Below, piece after piece: positions 24,863 through 32,751 of a stretch of DNA of 41,190 nt. The notes beneath the pieces are model-generated. The model was not told the origin of the DNA. It ran no database searches and was given only the letters and a program-made list of their open reading frames with translations. The stretch spans positions 1 through 41,190 of IMG/VR virus record IMGVR_UViG_3300017783_000060; one strand, written 5' to 3'. Both the position numbers and the translations under genes were made by a program. Source of the DNA: a virus. Each line of letters begins with the position of its first letter. Position 1 is the first letter of the stretch.

Positions 24863-25651
24863 ATGAGAATGATTAGTAAAACATTTACTTACCCAGTATG
24901 GGATGCCTGGAGAACAAATAGTTTCGCCGAAGGACGTACAGATACATTTACGTACAACGGTCCGGAATTTTTAACTTTTGAAGTAAGCAATGATCCAAAC
25001 GATCCTGACTACGGAAAAGAAACTGGTTGGTGTTTATGGTTAAAACAAGACCTTGAACGTCCATCAGGCGCTGACGTTACAAGAATAACAGTTGATTGTA
25101 AAGAACAACCTTTACTATGTGAAATTGGTAACGATTGTGGTCGTGATGACATGATCCAAAAACGTAGACAAAGAGAATGGTTAGTACTATGGGACGCTCC
25201 TGAAGGGCACCAAGACGTAGAATACACAAATGACTTAGAACCAAGAGACATTTATAACGATAATGATATCACATATGATTTTGATACAGAAACGTTTAAT
25301 ATTGGCGTAAGAGATTGGGCCGCAACAGGTACAAAAATGGATCTTACATGGCAAGATCTTAGAGATGTAAGAGACCAAGACTTAAATGATACAGATGCTA
25401 AAGTTGGACAAACAGATGCTCCACAAGCAATTCAAGATGCTTGGATAGCTTACAGACAGCGTTTAAGAGATTTGCCAGCATGGGCACAAGCACAAGGTTA
25501 CGAACCATGGCAAGCAGTTCAAATGTGGCCAGTTATGCCAAAAGATATGCGTGATCCAGATGCGGCATCAGATCCAGAAGATCCGTATAGAGATGGAGCC
25601 TTTGCTGTAGACGTAGCAGTTGCTGCACTTAAAGTAGCCGGCAAAAGATAA
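24863..25651 (+). CDS. Probable tail-fibre assembly chaperone
   Basis: The 262-residue protein has a C-terminal half with LTWQDLRDVRDQDL and AWIAYRQRLRDLPAWAQ. This matches the 'RxxRDxxL...W..YRQxLRDLP' signature of the phage tail assembly chaperone family (Pfam Phage_tail_APC type). Such proteins are usually encoded next to fibre genes and help them fold or trimerise. The N-terminal half (about residues 1-140) is acidic and not recognised; it includes CEIGNDCG. Position directly after three fibre genes supports the role, and they are its likely clients. TTAGGAG gives the start. A strong terminator follows. Confidence 0.7.
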   Translation: MRMISKTFTYPVWDAWRTNSFAEGRTDTFTYNGPEFLTFEVSNDPNDPDYGKETGWCLWLKQDLERPSGADVTRITVDCKEQPLLCEIGNDCGRDDMIQKRRQREWLVLWDAPEGHQDVEYTNDLEPRDIYNDNDITYDFDTETFNIGVRDWAATGTKMDLTWQDLRDVRDQDLNDTDAKVGQTDAPQAIQDAWIAYRQRLRDLPAWAQAQGYEPWQAVQMWPVMPKDMRDPDAASDPEDPYRDGAFAVDVAVAALKVAGKR

Positions 25652-25672
25652 ACTTAAAAAAATTTAAATTAT

Positions 25673-25705
25673 AAAAACCCTTACATTAACGTGTAAGGGT
25701 TTTTT
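25673..25705 (+). terminator. Strong Rho-independent terminator
   Basis: ACCCTTACA (25677-25685) pairs with TGTAAGGGT (25692-25700) around a six-base loop, flanked by an A tract and a T tract that extend the stem. It closes the structural block and separates it from the enzyme cassette. Confidence 0.9.
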
Positions 25706-25741
25706 CTTATGCCACATATGGCTTTCCTAAAACTTTTCTTG

Positions 25742-25749
25742 TGTAAATA
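25742..25749 (+). promoter_or_regulatory. Possible late-type promoter TGTAAATA
   Basis: The motif has one mismatch to TATAAATA, at position 2. It lies after the terminator and 21 bases before the TTG start of the cassette's first gene. A perfect TATAAT at 25754 is also present but runs into the Shine-Dalgarno, so the late-type motif is the better candidate. Confidence 0.4.
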
Positions 25750-25770
25750 TTTCTATAATAGGAGAAAACA

Positions 25771-26829
25771 TTGGAACGCAAAAAAGCATATTTTATCAAC
25801 GGTGGAGCAGGCAGGGTTGTCGCAAGTATTCCAGCGTTTGAAAAACTGTACGAAGAAGATCAAGACTTTATTATTGTTTGTGAAGGCGGAATGGACTTTT
25901 ACAAAGGACATCCACAACTACATGAACTAGCATATGACAATTGGCATAAAAATTTATTTAAAGATTATCTTAAAGATAGAGATATTATTTCGCCAGAGCC
26001 GTATAGAGTCTGGGAATATTATAATCAAAAATGTAGTTTAGCACAAGCATTTGATATTGCTATTAATAACAAAGGTGTTAGAAAATTACAAGATCCAACT
26101 ATACATATGAACAAGCATGAACTTGTACAAGGGTATAAAGTTGTTGAAGAAATTAAAGCAGTAACTGGCAAAGACAAAGTAGTAGTGTTCCAACCATTTG
26201 GTCGTACAGCCGAAAATATGGGTGACTTTGTAATTGACGGAACTTCAAGAAGTTTTCACTTAAATGATGTTATACGTGTTTGTAAAGATTTGCGTGACGA
26301 CTATGCTGTGATTGTAATGAGCGAGTTTCCTGTAACTATTGAAGAAAAGCCAACAGTTCCTATTGCTGTTCCACAAATTCCAGATGTAAGAGTTTGGTCT
26401 AGTGTAATTCAAATTGCTGATCACTTTATTGGATGTGATAGTTTAGGACAACATATGGCAAAAGCATTAGGTACTACATGTACTAGTGTTATTGGTAGTA
26501 CATATCCTATTAATATTTCTTATCCAGACTCACCAGATTTTGATATTATTGATTTAGGTGAAGGCAAACGTAAGTTTAGTCCTATTAGACTTACTATGGA
26601 AGATGAAATCGAAAGATTTAATGACGAAGTTATGGAGTTAAATGATGAAAGTTTTAAAAAGATTATTTCAAGTGCTCGCAAGCGTTTGGGTAAGCCGAGA
26701 AGTTACAGCGGAAACTACAAACCGCAACAAGAGCAAGGGGAGGTCTGCCCAACTCATGGAGTAGTACATTCAGACGGAGTAACACATGCTAAACAACCTG
26801 CTCAAATATTAGGAAGAACAGGAAAATAA
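25771..26829 (+). CDS. GT9/heptosyltransferase-like glycosyltransferase
   Basis: The 352-residue protein resembles GT-B enzymes of family GT9, which move ADP-heptose-type sugars onto LPS core. The N terminus shows FINGGAGRVVASIPAFEKLYE, the nucleotide-fold start. The C-terminal half has VVVFQPFGRTAENMG and IQIADHFIGCDSLGQHMAKALG (D223, S224, H228), followed by SVIGSTYP, the donor-binding pattern of the family. A tail of about 45 residues after the GT fold (CPTHGVVHSDGVTH) is unexplained. The start is TTG, with AGGAG 25760-25764 at good spacing. It opens the modification cassette; a GmhB-like phosphatase nine genes on fits heptose chemistry. Acceptor unknown. Confidence 0.65.
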   Translation: MERKKAYFINGGAGRVVASIPAFEKLYEEDQDFIIVCEGGMDFYKGHPQLHELAYDNWHKNLFKDYLKDRDIISPEPYRVWEYYNQKCSLAQAFDIAINNKGVRKLQDPTIHMNKHELVQGYKVVEEIKAVTGKDKVVVFQPFGRTAENMGDFVIDGTSRSFHLNDVIRVCKDLRDDYAVIVMSEFPVTIEEKPTVPIAVPQIPDVRVWSSVIQIADHFIGCDSLGQHMAKALGTTCTSVIGSTYPINISYPDSPDFDIIDLGEGKRKFSPIRLTMEDEIERFNDEVMELNDESFKKIISSARKRLGKPRSYSGNYKPQQEQGEVCPTHGVVHSDGVTHAKQPAQILGRTGK

Positions 26830-26830
26830 A

Positions 26831-27529
26831 TTGGCTGAAGAATTTGATCATAGAGCTTTAGATGCTAGAATGGAACACGAGTGGCAAAAGAATGTTAAGC
26901 CGCAAGTAAAAGCCTCGCAAAGTTTAGAGACTTGGGTCATTACAGATAACTTTTACCCCGGATGGAAAAGGTTTGAAAAGTTATTTGACGATACAATATA
27001 CGATACTAAAAAAGATAAACTTATGCCTTATGTATTTTATACACAAGGTGAAATGAATTACCCAGACACAGTTGATCCTGAACTAGACTTTCAAGAATTT
27101 ATTAAAAAATGTTTACTTCAAAGTAGTTTACCAATTACTATGGGTAAATGTTTAAAAGCATGGGGATTAAAATATCCTCCGGGTTCGTACAGTGGTATGC
27201 ATTGTCATCAACCAGGCAAACAATTATCGGTTGTAATGTTTTTAGACGATGTAGAAACAACAGAACTATATCCATTAGCAGGATCACTAGTTACACTACA
27301 GCCGTTTGAACATGACATTAATCACGTTCGTATAAAACCAACGCCGGGTGGTGTTGTTATTATGGACGGAAGAGTATTTCACGGAACATATCCTACATTA
27401 AATGATCGTAGAGTATTTGTTGCTGATTTTGAATACGAAACATTTGAAACATTATCAACTCAAGCAGGTACATCTTTAATGTATCAACAAACAACTTTAC
27501 CTATGCCAAATCAGAACGATCTTGACTGA
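26831..27529 (+). CDS. 2OG-Fe(II)-oxygenase-like protein 1
   Basis: The 232-residue protein has a double-stranded beta-helix pattern: YPPGSYSGMHCHQPGKQLSV with H124 and H126, PGGVVIMDGRVFHGTYP with H184, and the paired Arg 193-194 in NDRRVFVADF. In 2-oxoglutarate oxygenases one proximal His plus an acidic residue and a distal His bind iron, and a distal Arg binds 2OG. Here HxH stands where HxD usually is, as in some marine phage members. The start is TTG one base after the preceding stop, with AGGA about eight bases upstream. Hydroxylation of a cassette substrate is inferred; a cupin of other function is possible. Confidence 0.6.
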   Translation: MAEEFDHRALDARMEHEWQKNVKPQVKASQSLETWVITDNFYPGWKRFEKLFDDTIYDTKKDKLMPYVFYTQGEMNYPDTVDPELDFQEFIKKCLLQSSLPITMGKCLKAWGLKYPPGSYSGMHCHQPGKQLSVVMFLDDVETTELYPLAGSLVTLQPFEHDINHVRIKPTPGGVVIMDGRVFHGTYPTLNDRRVFVADFEYETFETLSTQAGTSLMYQQTTLPMPNQNDLD

Positions 27530-27550
27530 TTTTATAGGTACATATAGTAT
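27522..27550 (+). promoter_or_regulatory. Possible sigma70-type promoter
   Basis: TTGACT (27522-27527) and TAGTAT (27545-27550) are separated by 17 bases in the only sizeable gap within the cassette, before the carbamoyltransferase gene. The -35 has five of six consensus bases and the -10 four of six. In this AT-rich sequence chance is a real alternative. Confidence 0.3.
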
Positions 27551-27575
27551 AACAACTTATTAAGGAAGAAAACGT

Positions 27576-29402
27576 ATGACACAGTGGATTGGCGCAATCA
27601 CAAGAGGACACAATGGAGGAGCAGTTCTCCTTAAAGATGGCGAAATTGTTTTTGCTATTGAAGAAGAACGCTTAACACGTAAAAAGTATGATGGCGGACC
27701 TCTTGCCGCAATGATCAAATTTTTAGAATATACAGATAAATTAGATTATCTAGTAGTAGCACATACACAACCTTTAGCAGATTCAAGTAGAATTGACTTT
27801 AGTGGCGGAGATATGTACACTGGACTAGCAAGAAAGTTAGGACTTATTGATAGAGCGGAAAATGCTTTTGGTTCAAACTTTGATCATAGACAAGTAATTG
27901 ACCTAAGTCATATACATCACAAGTTACATGCTAGTTGTGCGTTTTATAGATCAGGATTTGAAAGTGCTACAGCAGTAATTGTAGACGGTGCTGGTACATT
28001 TATTCCGATGAATATTAATGCTGGTCAGTTCCAAGAAGAATTTATGACTTGGGAATGTGAAACTATTTTTAATTGTTCATATCCTGATAACTTTAAAACT
28101 GTATTCAAACATCAAGGCGGCAACGGTCCTTTCCCAGGAGCAAAAGTTGATTATATTCCTTCTGAAAGAGAAGGTGAAGAAGGATATCACCAATTAATTT
28201 TAGATGATACTGCTGGCATTGTTAAAGCATACGAAGCAGTAACACAATACTGTGGATTTCAACCAATTGAAGCAGGTAAAACTATGGGATTAGCACCTTA
28301 TGGAAAGCCTAACCCTAATGTACCTCAAATTTATACTAACGGTGGCGGCGGCAAATGGACTAGCAGTGATAGAAATGTAATTGTACCTACATATCCTAAT
28401 GCGGCTGTGGTAAACGAAAGCAAATATGAGTTTTTAGAAACGTCTGAAGACTTACATGACAGTAATGTTGATCTTACAACATTAGAAAATCGAAGAGATT
28501 TAGCATATGCTGTACAAGCAGGATCCCAACAACAAGTTTTAGACTTAATTTTTCAATCTGTAGAAACTACAGGTAATAAAAATGTTGTACTTAGCGGAGG
28601 ATACGCATTAAATTGTGTTGCTAACTATTGGTATTTAGATAAATTGGCTAAAGAAGGTATTAATTTATATGTAGAGCCTGTTTCAAGTGACGCAGGTACA
28701 GCAATTGGTGCCGCTTTGTTAGTTTATCATCAAACAACTAAAGATAAAAAAGTAAGAGATTACGCAGAAACTATTTACGAAGGATTTAGTTATACATATA
28801 CTGACAAAGAGATTAATGATACTGCTGAGAAGTATAATGCTACAGTAGTTGATTGTCCTACTAACGATAAAGTTATAGAACTTATTAAAAACAATACTAT
28901 TGTAACTATGTTTCAAGGACGTTCTGAAAATGGACCAAGAGCATTAGGTAATAGAAGTATTTTATACAATCCAACAGACCCAGACGGAAAAGATCACGTT
29001 AATAAAGTCAAACGTAGAGAATATTTCCGTCCATTTGCCGGCACAATCTTAGCAGAACACGCACATGAATGGTTTGATATGAAAGGACTAGAAGAAAGTC
29101 CGCATATGATGTACGCAATGGATTGTAAAGACGGAGTTGCTGAAAAGATTCCAAGTATTATTCATGTAGACGGTACTTGTAGAATACAAACAGTTACCGA
29201 AAAACAAAATAAACATTACTATGACATTATTAATGCGTTTTATAAAGAAACAGGAGTTCCGATTATTTTTAATACTAGTTTTAATCTAGGCGGCGAACCT
29301 TTAGTAGAAACACTAGATGATGCTGTACGTACACTGTACAATAGTGAAATGGAGTATTGTTATTTGCCAGAATACGGCAAACTAATTGAAATGCGGAACT
29401 AA
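27576..29402 (+). CDS. Carbamoyltransferase (NodU/CmcH/TobZ family)
   Basis: The 608-residue protein is of typical family length and should transfer a carbamoyl group from carbamoyl phosphate, via carbamoyl-AMP, to a hydroxyl. The N-terminal domain has ITRGHNGGAVLLKDG, FAIEEERLTRKK, and HHKLHASCAF with H114, H115 and H118. The ASKHA-like core has VIVDGAGTF, GKTMGLAPYGKP, and LSGGYALNCVANY from residue 339. The C-terminal YrdC-like domain has FQGRSENGPRALGNRSIL, EYFRPFAGTI and FNTSFNLGGEPLV. Motifs look intact, so activity is likely. AAGGAAG precedes the ATG and the stop overlaps the next ATG (TAATG). The acceptor may be a sugar or natural-product-like molecule. This family is known in marine phages. 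Confidence 0.9.
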   Translation: MTQWIGAITRGHNGGAVLLKDGEIVFAIEEERLTRKKYDGGPLAAMIKFLEYTDKLDYLVVAHTQPLADSSRIDFSGGDMYTGLARKLGLIDRAENAFGSNFDHRQVIDLSHIHHKLHASCAFYRSGFESATAVIVDGAGTFIPMNINAGQFQEEFMTWECETIFNCSYPDNFKTVFKHQGGNGPFPGAKVDYIPSEREGEEGYHQLILDDTAGIVKAYEAVTQYCGFQPIEAGKTMGLAPYGKPNPNVPQIYTNGGGGKWTSSDRNVIVPTYPNAAVVNESKYEFLETSEDLHDSNVDLTTLENRRDLAYAVQAGSQQQVLDLIFQSVETTGNKNVVLSGGYALNCVANYWYLDKLAKEGINLYVEPVSSDAGTAIGAALLVYHQTTKDKKVRDYAETIYEGFSYTYTDKEINDTAEKYNATVVDCPTNDKVIELIKNNTIVTMFQGRSENGPRALGNRSILYNPTDPDGKDHVNKVKRREYFRPFAGTILAEHAHEWFDMKGLEESPHMMYAMDCKDGVAEKIPSIIHVDGTCRIQTVTEKQNKHYYDIINAFYKETGVPIIFNTSFNLGGEPLVETLDDAVRTLYNSEMEYCYLPEYGKLIEMRN

Positions 29403-30001
29403 TGAGCATACATTTATTTGGTATACCAGTATATAAAACGTTATTAAAAGAGCATAGTTTAGTTCAAGAAGACTTTAAAGAAATTCTTAACGATGATTCT
29501 AATTTTGCTAAAGTACCTACTTGGTATAGTAACGTTGATACTACTTACGGAAATAAAAAAGCTAACGAATTACCATTTAAACGATTTATTAGATCAGCTA
29601 TCGAAGGATTAAATGAATATTTAGAAGTATTTGACGTAGATGTTTCGTTAGATTACCAAATTGAATGTTGGGTTAATAGATATAAGCCAGGACAGTTCCA
29701 AGAAGTTCATAATCATGCTGGCCCTGCTCAGATTAGTTGTGCTTACATGCTTAAGACTCCTCCTAGTAGTGGAAATTTTGTGTTTCATAACAATACATAT
29801 GACTATTTTCATCAGTCAGGCTTACCTAGTTTGTCATCTAAAGATTTCAAATACAACAATAGAATAACACCTCCTTGTGAAGAAGGAGATATTATATATT
29901 TTCCAAGTAACCTTGGACATTATGTATCAGACAACCAAAGTAGTAATACCAGAGCAACTATAAGTGCTAATTTTGTTATAAGAGAGAAACACAATGGATA
30001 A
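29402..30001 (+). CDS. 2OG-Fe(II)-oxygenase-like protein 2
   Basis: The 199-residue protein resembles the small 2OG-Fe(II) oxygenase family frequent in marine phages (Pfam 2OG-FeII_Oxy_5 type). It starts IHLFGIPVYKT, has WVNRYKPGQFQEVHNHAGPA with H103 and H105, FVFHNNTY, and then IIYFPSNLGHYV with distal H173 and R184 in SNTRATISANF. The proximal motif is HNH where HxD would be expected; this is common in the family as I recall it. It is coupled to the carbamoyltransferase by a one-base overlap and to the next gene by eight bases. The substrate is unknown. Confidence 0.75.
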   Translation: MSIHLFGIPVYKTLLKEHSLVQEDFKEILNDDSNFAKVPTWYSNVDTTYGNKKANELPFKRFIRSAIEGLNEYLEVFDVDVSLDYQIECWVNRYKPGQFQEVHNHAGPAQISCAYMLKTPPSSGNFVFHNNTYDYFHQSGLPSLSSKDFKYNNRITPPCEEGDIIYFPSNLGHYVSDNQSSNTRATISANFVIREKHNG

Positions 30002-30692
30002 AAATGTAATTGATGAGGACGAAGTATTTGCCGTTAATCCTGATTGGTCCATTTCAGTACAAAAATTTAATGATGTTAAAGTAGTTATTGTTGATGACTT
30101 TTACAAAGATCCTTGGGCAGTAAGAAAACTAGCATTAGATATCCCTGCCTCGTATAATAAACGTATCAGAGGTGGCAATCCTGCTTTAAGAGTTAATGCG
30201 TTTTATGAATTATCTAATTTAGGATGGGCTTTCGATCAATTAATTAGTACATACTTTGATGATGTGTACTATGAGCATCCTTTGGGCTGGGTACAAGAAA
30301 GTTTAATGAGAGCTACCTTTATGGTAAATGTAATGCAAACAGACAATCTACCTCCGATTGCTCCACATCAGGATAATCCTAGTAAAATTAATATAGCATC
30401 TACAATATATCTTAATACACCTAACGAATGTGCTGGTGGTACAAGTTTTTATACATACAATGATAAAACAACATATGACGAACCTGGGAATAAAACATTA
30501 GACGTTGCTGGAAAGCATCCTATAACACAATATATTACAGATAGTATTGGTGATTTTAAAATGATCGGTATGGTTCCGATGATATTTAATAGGATGGTTT
30601 TGTATAATCAATCAAAACTACATACAGCATATGTAAAACCAGAAATGTTTACTGGTAATCTTTACAGATTAAACCAACAATTTTTTATATAG
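29994..30692 (+). CDS. 2OG-Fe(II)-oxygenase-like protein 3 (DUF6445-like)
   Basis: The 232-residue protein has VVIVDDFYKDPWAVRKLAL near its start, then IAPHQDNPSKINIASTIYLN with an intact H125-x-D127, GGTSFYTYN, a distal H210 in SKLHTAYV and R225 in LYRLNQQFF. This is a full HxD...H...R set for iron and 2-oxoglutarate. I associate this sequence type with a family often encoded next to tryptophan-halogenase-like genes in marine bacteria, which agrees with the halogenase two genes away. It overlaps the preceding gene by eight bases. It may act on the same substrate as the halogenase; this is inference. Confidence 0.65.
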   Translation: MDKNVIDEDEVFAVNPDWSISVQKFNDVKVVIVDDFYKDPWAVRKLALDIPASYNKRIRGGNPALRVNAFYELSNLGWAFDQLISTYFDDVYYEHPLGWVQESLMRATFMVNVMQTDNLPPIAPHQDNPSKINIASTIYLNTPNECAGGTSFYTYNDKTTYDEPGNKTLDVAGKHPITQYITDSIGDFKMIGMVPMIFNRMVLYNQSKLHTAYVKPEMFTGNLYRLNQQFFI

Positions 30693-30701
30693 GAGAAAAT
30701 A

Positions 30702-31277
30702 ATGGATGGTAATTTTGACGGAGTTGAAGAATACCCAAATGCTTTTCCGATTGACTGGTGTAAGCAAGTTATAAAACGCTTTGAGGAAATGTCAGCTAAT
30801 AATTTAACAAATTTACAAAGTAGTACAAAGAATCAAGACGAACGTGTATACATGGACTGGGCAAATCATAATAGTAGGTATCATGCCGACGATGATCTTT
30901 GCCATTTCTTTTATAGTACCCTTAATAAAATTTATACAGAGAAGTATCGAGGCAAATACGAAAGTTTAGGTAACGTTTTACAACATTCGCCTAAAGGAAT
31001 GAGTATACAAAAGACTAAACCGCACCAAGGATATCATGCTTGGCACTGTGAGAATGCAGATTTAAGTTCATCGTCACGTATACTTGCTTATACTGTCTAC
31101 TTAAACGCTGTTGAAGAAGGCGGCGAAACAGAATTTTTGTATCAAGGTATAAAGTGTAAGCCTGAACCTGGTAAACTTTGTATTTTTCCTACATCTTTTA
31201 CACATCCACATCGAGGTAATCCTATATATAAAGGAGTTAAGTATATTGTAACTGGATGGTACACATTAGATGAATAA
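30702..31277 (+). CDS. Prolyl-4-hydroxylase-like 2OG-Fe(II) oxygenase 4
   Basis: The 191-residue protein shows the P4H-type order GYHAWHCEN, then RILAYTVYLNAVEEGGETEF, GKLCIFPTSFTHPHRGN and GVKYIVTGWYT. Metal ligands would be H115 with E117 (HxE in place of HxD) and H168 or H170, with the Lys of VKYIVTGWY facing 2OG. Similar proteins are common in cyanophages. The HxE variant could alter activity. It starts with an ATG nine bases after the preceding stop, behind TATAGGAG, and its end overlaps the halogenase start by eight bases. The substrate is unknown. Confidence 0.75.
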   Translation: MDGNFDGVEEYPNAFPIDWCKQVIKRFEEMSANNLTNLQSSTKNQDERVYMDWANHNSRYHADDDLCHFFYSTLNKIYTEKYRGKYESLGNVLQHSPKGMSIQKTKPHQGYHAWHCENADLSSSSRILAYTVYLNAVEEGGETEFLYQGIKCKPEPGKLCIFPTSFTHPHRGNPIYKGVKYIVTGWYTLDE

Positions 31278-32751
31278 AAGTATGAACATAGCAGTAGTTG
31301 GAGGTGGCACAGCAGGATTTGTGTCAGCACTAATTATAAAAGCAACCTTTCCTAAAATGAAAATTGATATGATCCGATCAAGTAAGATTGGAACTATAGG
31401 TGTTGGCGAAGGATCTACTGAACATTGGTCAAAGTTTATGGACTATGTAGGTATTACTGCTGGCAAACTTATAAAAGAATGTGATTCTACATTTAAAGCA
31501 GGCATTATGTTTGAAGACTGGACTAAAGATCCATATTTACAAAACGTACATGACCCGGTAGTAGCTGATCATATGGGATTTCCTATGGTACTAGCTAAAT
31601 TGATCGGTGAGAAGGTTCCAGTTGAAGAGTTCGTAGGAACTTATCTCTGGAAAAACGAAACACCGTTTATGAAATTTATTGAGGAACAACCAAACGAAAC
31701 GGGAGTAGCCCAATATCATTTCAATACACAAAAATTAAATGACTTTCTAACTAATTTTTCAATTAGCAAAGGTATAAACATTATTGACGATGAAATTACA
31801 AAAGTAAATGTAACTGATCAAAACGTAATAGAATCAATTGAAGGCGAAAAACAAACATACAACTATGATTTTTATATTGACTGTACAGGATTTAGTCGAT
31901 TATTAATTAAAGAGCTCGGTGCCGAATGGCAAAGTTATAGTAAGCATCTTAAAATGAAAGAAGCTATTGTATTCCCTACAGAATATACTAATACAATTGA
32001 TCCTAGAGGCAATGAAATACCAATGTGGACACTAGCAAAGGCTATGGATGCCGGTTGGATGTTTCGTATACCAGTATGGAACAGAAAAGGTAATGGATAT
32101 ATTTTTGACAGTGACTTTATTACTGCCGAACAAGCCCAACGTGAGGTAGAAGCATACCTTGGACACGGAATTGAGGTAGCCAAGCACATTAAATTTGATC
32201 CTGGCGCACTTGATAAACCGTGGATAGGTAATGTATGTGCTACTGGACTTAGTGCTAGTTTTGTAGAGCCTTTAGAAGCAAGTAGTATTGGTACTACTAT
32301 ACAACAAACATTTTTATTAGTTAAACGTTTAATTAATTATAATAATCAAAGTATAGAAAAATATAACAATGAAGTAAATGATATTACAGACAACATTAGA
32401 GACTTTATTGCTTTACATTACATTACACCTAGACGTGATACTCCTTTCTGGAAAGCAGTAGCAGATACTCCTTTACCAGAATCATTAAAACAAAATTTAG
32501 AAATGTGGAAGACACGTATTCCTATAGACGATGATATGGCTCCTAACGTATTGTTTAATGAATATAATTTTTCTATCGTTATGTATGCGTTAGGATTGTT
32601 TAACACTGATAAAATATTAGAACAATATAATCAAATACCTCCCGAAGCCCAAGAACATGCTGAAAGAAGATGCCAAGAAAAAATTGACTTTGATCAAATA
32701 AAATCTATTCCGCATAAAATGATGTTAGGACTTTTGCGGAGTCTAGTATGA
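31270..32751 (+). CDS. Flavin-dependent tryptophan-halogenase-family protein
   Basis: The 493-residue protein has the FAD-binding start IAVVGGGTAGFVSALI (GxGxxG). GVGEGSTEHW and TFKAGIMFEDW follow, with K76 at the position of the catalytic Lys of PrnA/RebH, and FVEPLEASSIG with E336 at the position of the catalytic Glu. The WxWxIP hallmark is present as WMFRIP (263-268), Phe replacing the second Trp. It therefore looks competent to form hypohalous acid, but substrate and halide are open. A marine cyanophage member of this family, VirX1, is known to iodinate varied substrates. A flavin reductase is needed and none is seen here. The start overlaps the previous gene; M5 at 31282 is a possible alternative. 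Confidence 0.85.
   Translation: MNKSMNIAVVGGGTAGFVSALIIKATFPKMKIDMIRSSKIGTIGVGEGSTEHWSKFMDYVGITAGKLIKECDSTFKAGIMFEDWTKDPYLQNVHDPVVADHMGFPMVLAKLIGEKVPVEEFVGTYLWKNETPFMKFIEEQPNETGVAQYHFNTQKLNDFLTNFSISKGINIIDDEITKVNVTDQNVIESIEGEKQTYNYDFYIDCTGFSRLLIKELGAEWQSYSKHLKMKEAIVFPTEYTNTIDPRGNEIPMWTLAKAMDAGWMFRIPVWNRKGNGYIFDSDFITAEQAQREVEAYLGHGIEVAKHIKFDPGALDKPWIGNVCATGLSASFVEPLEASSIGTTIQQTFLLVKRLINYNNQSIEKYNNEVNDITDNIRDFIALHYITPRRDTPFWKAVADTPLPESLKQNLEMWKTRIPIDDDMAPNVLFNEYNFSIVMYALGLFNTDKILEQYNQIPPEAQEHAERRCQEKIDFDQIKSIPHKMMLGLLRSLV

Noticed and set aside
25754-25759. Perfect TATAAT as a sigma70 -10 element for the cassette
   Set aside because: Transcription would begin beyond the Shine-Dalgarno at 25760-25764, and no fitting -35 lies 16-18 bases upstream. 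The nearby late-type motif fits better.
25709-25930. A 73-codon + strand frame overlapping the terminator and the GT9-like gene
   Set aside because: It starts at the terminator edge and reads out of frame through the GT9-like gene, whose motifs are clear.
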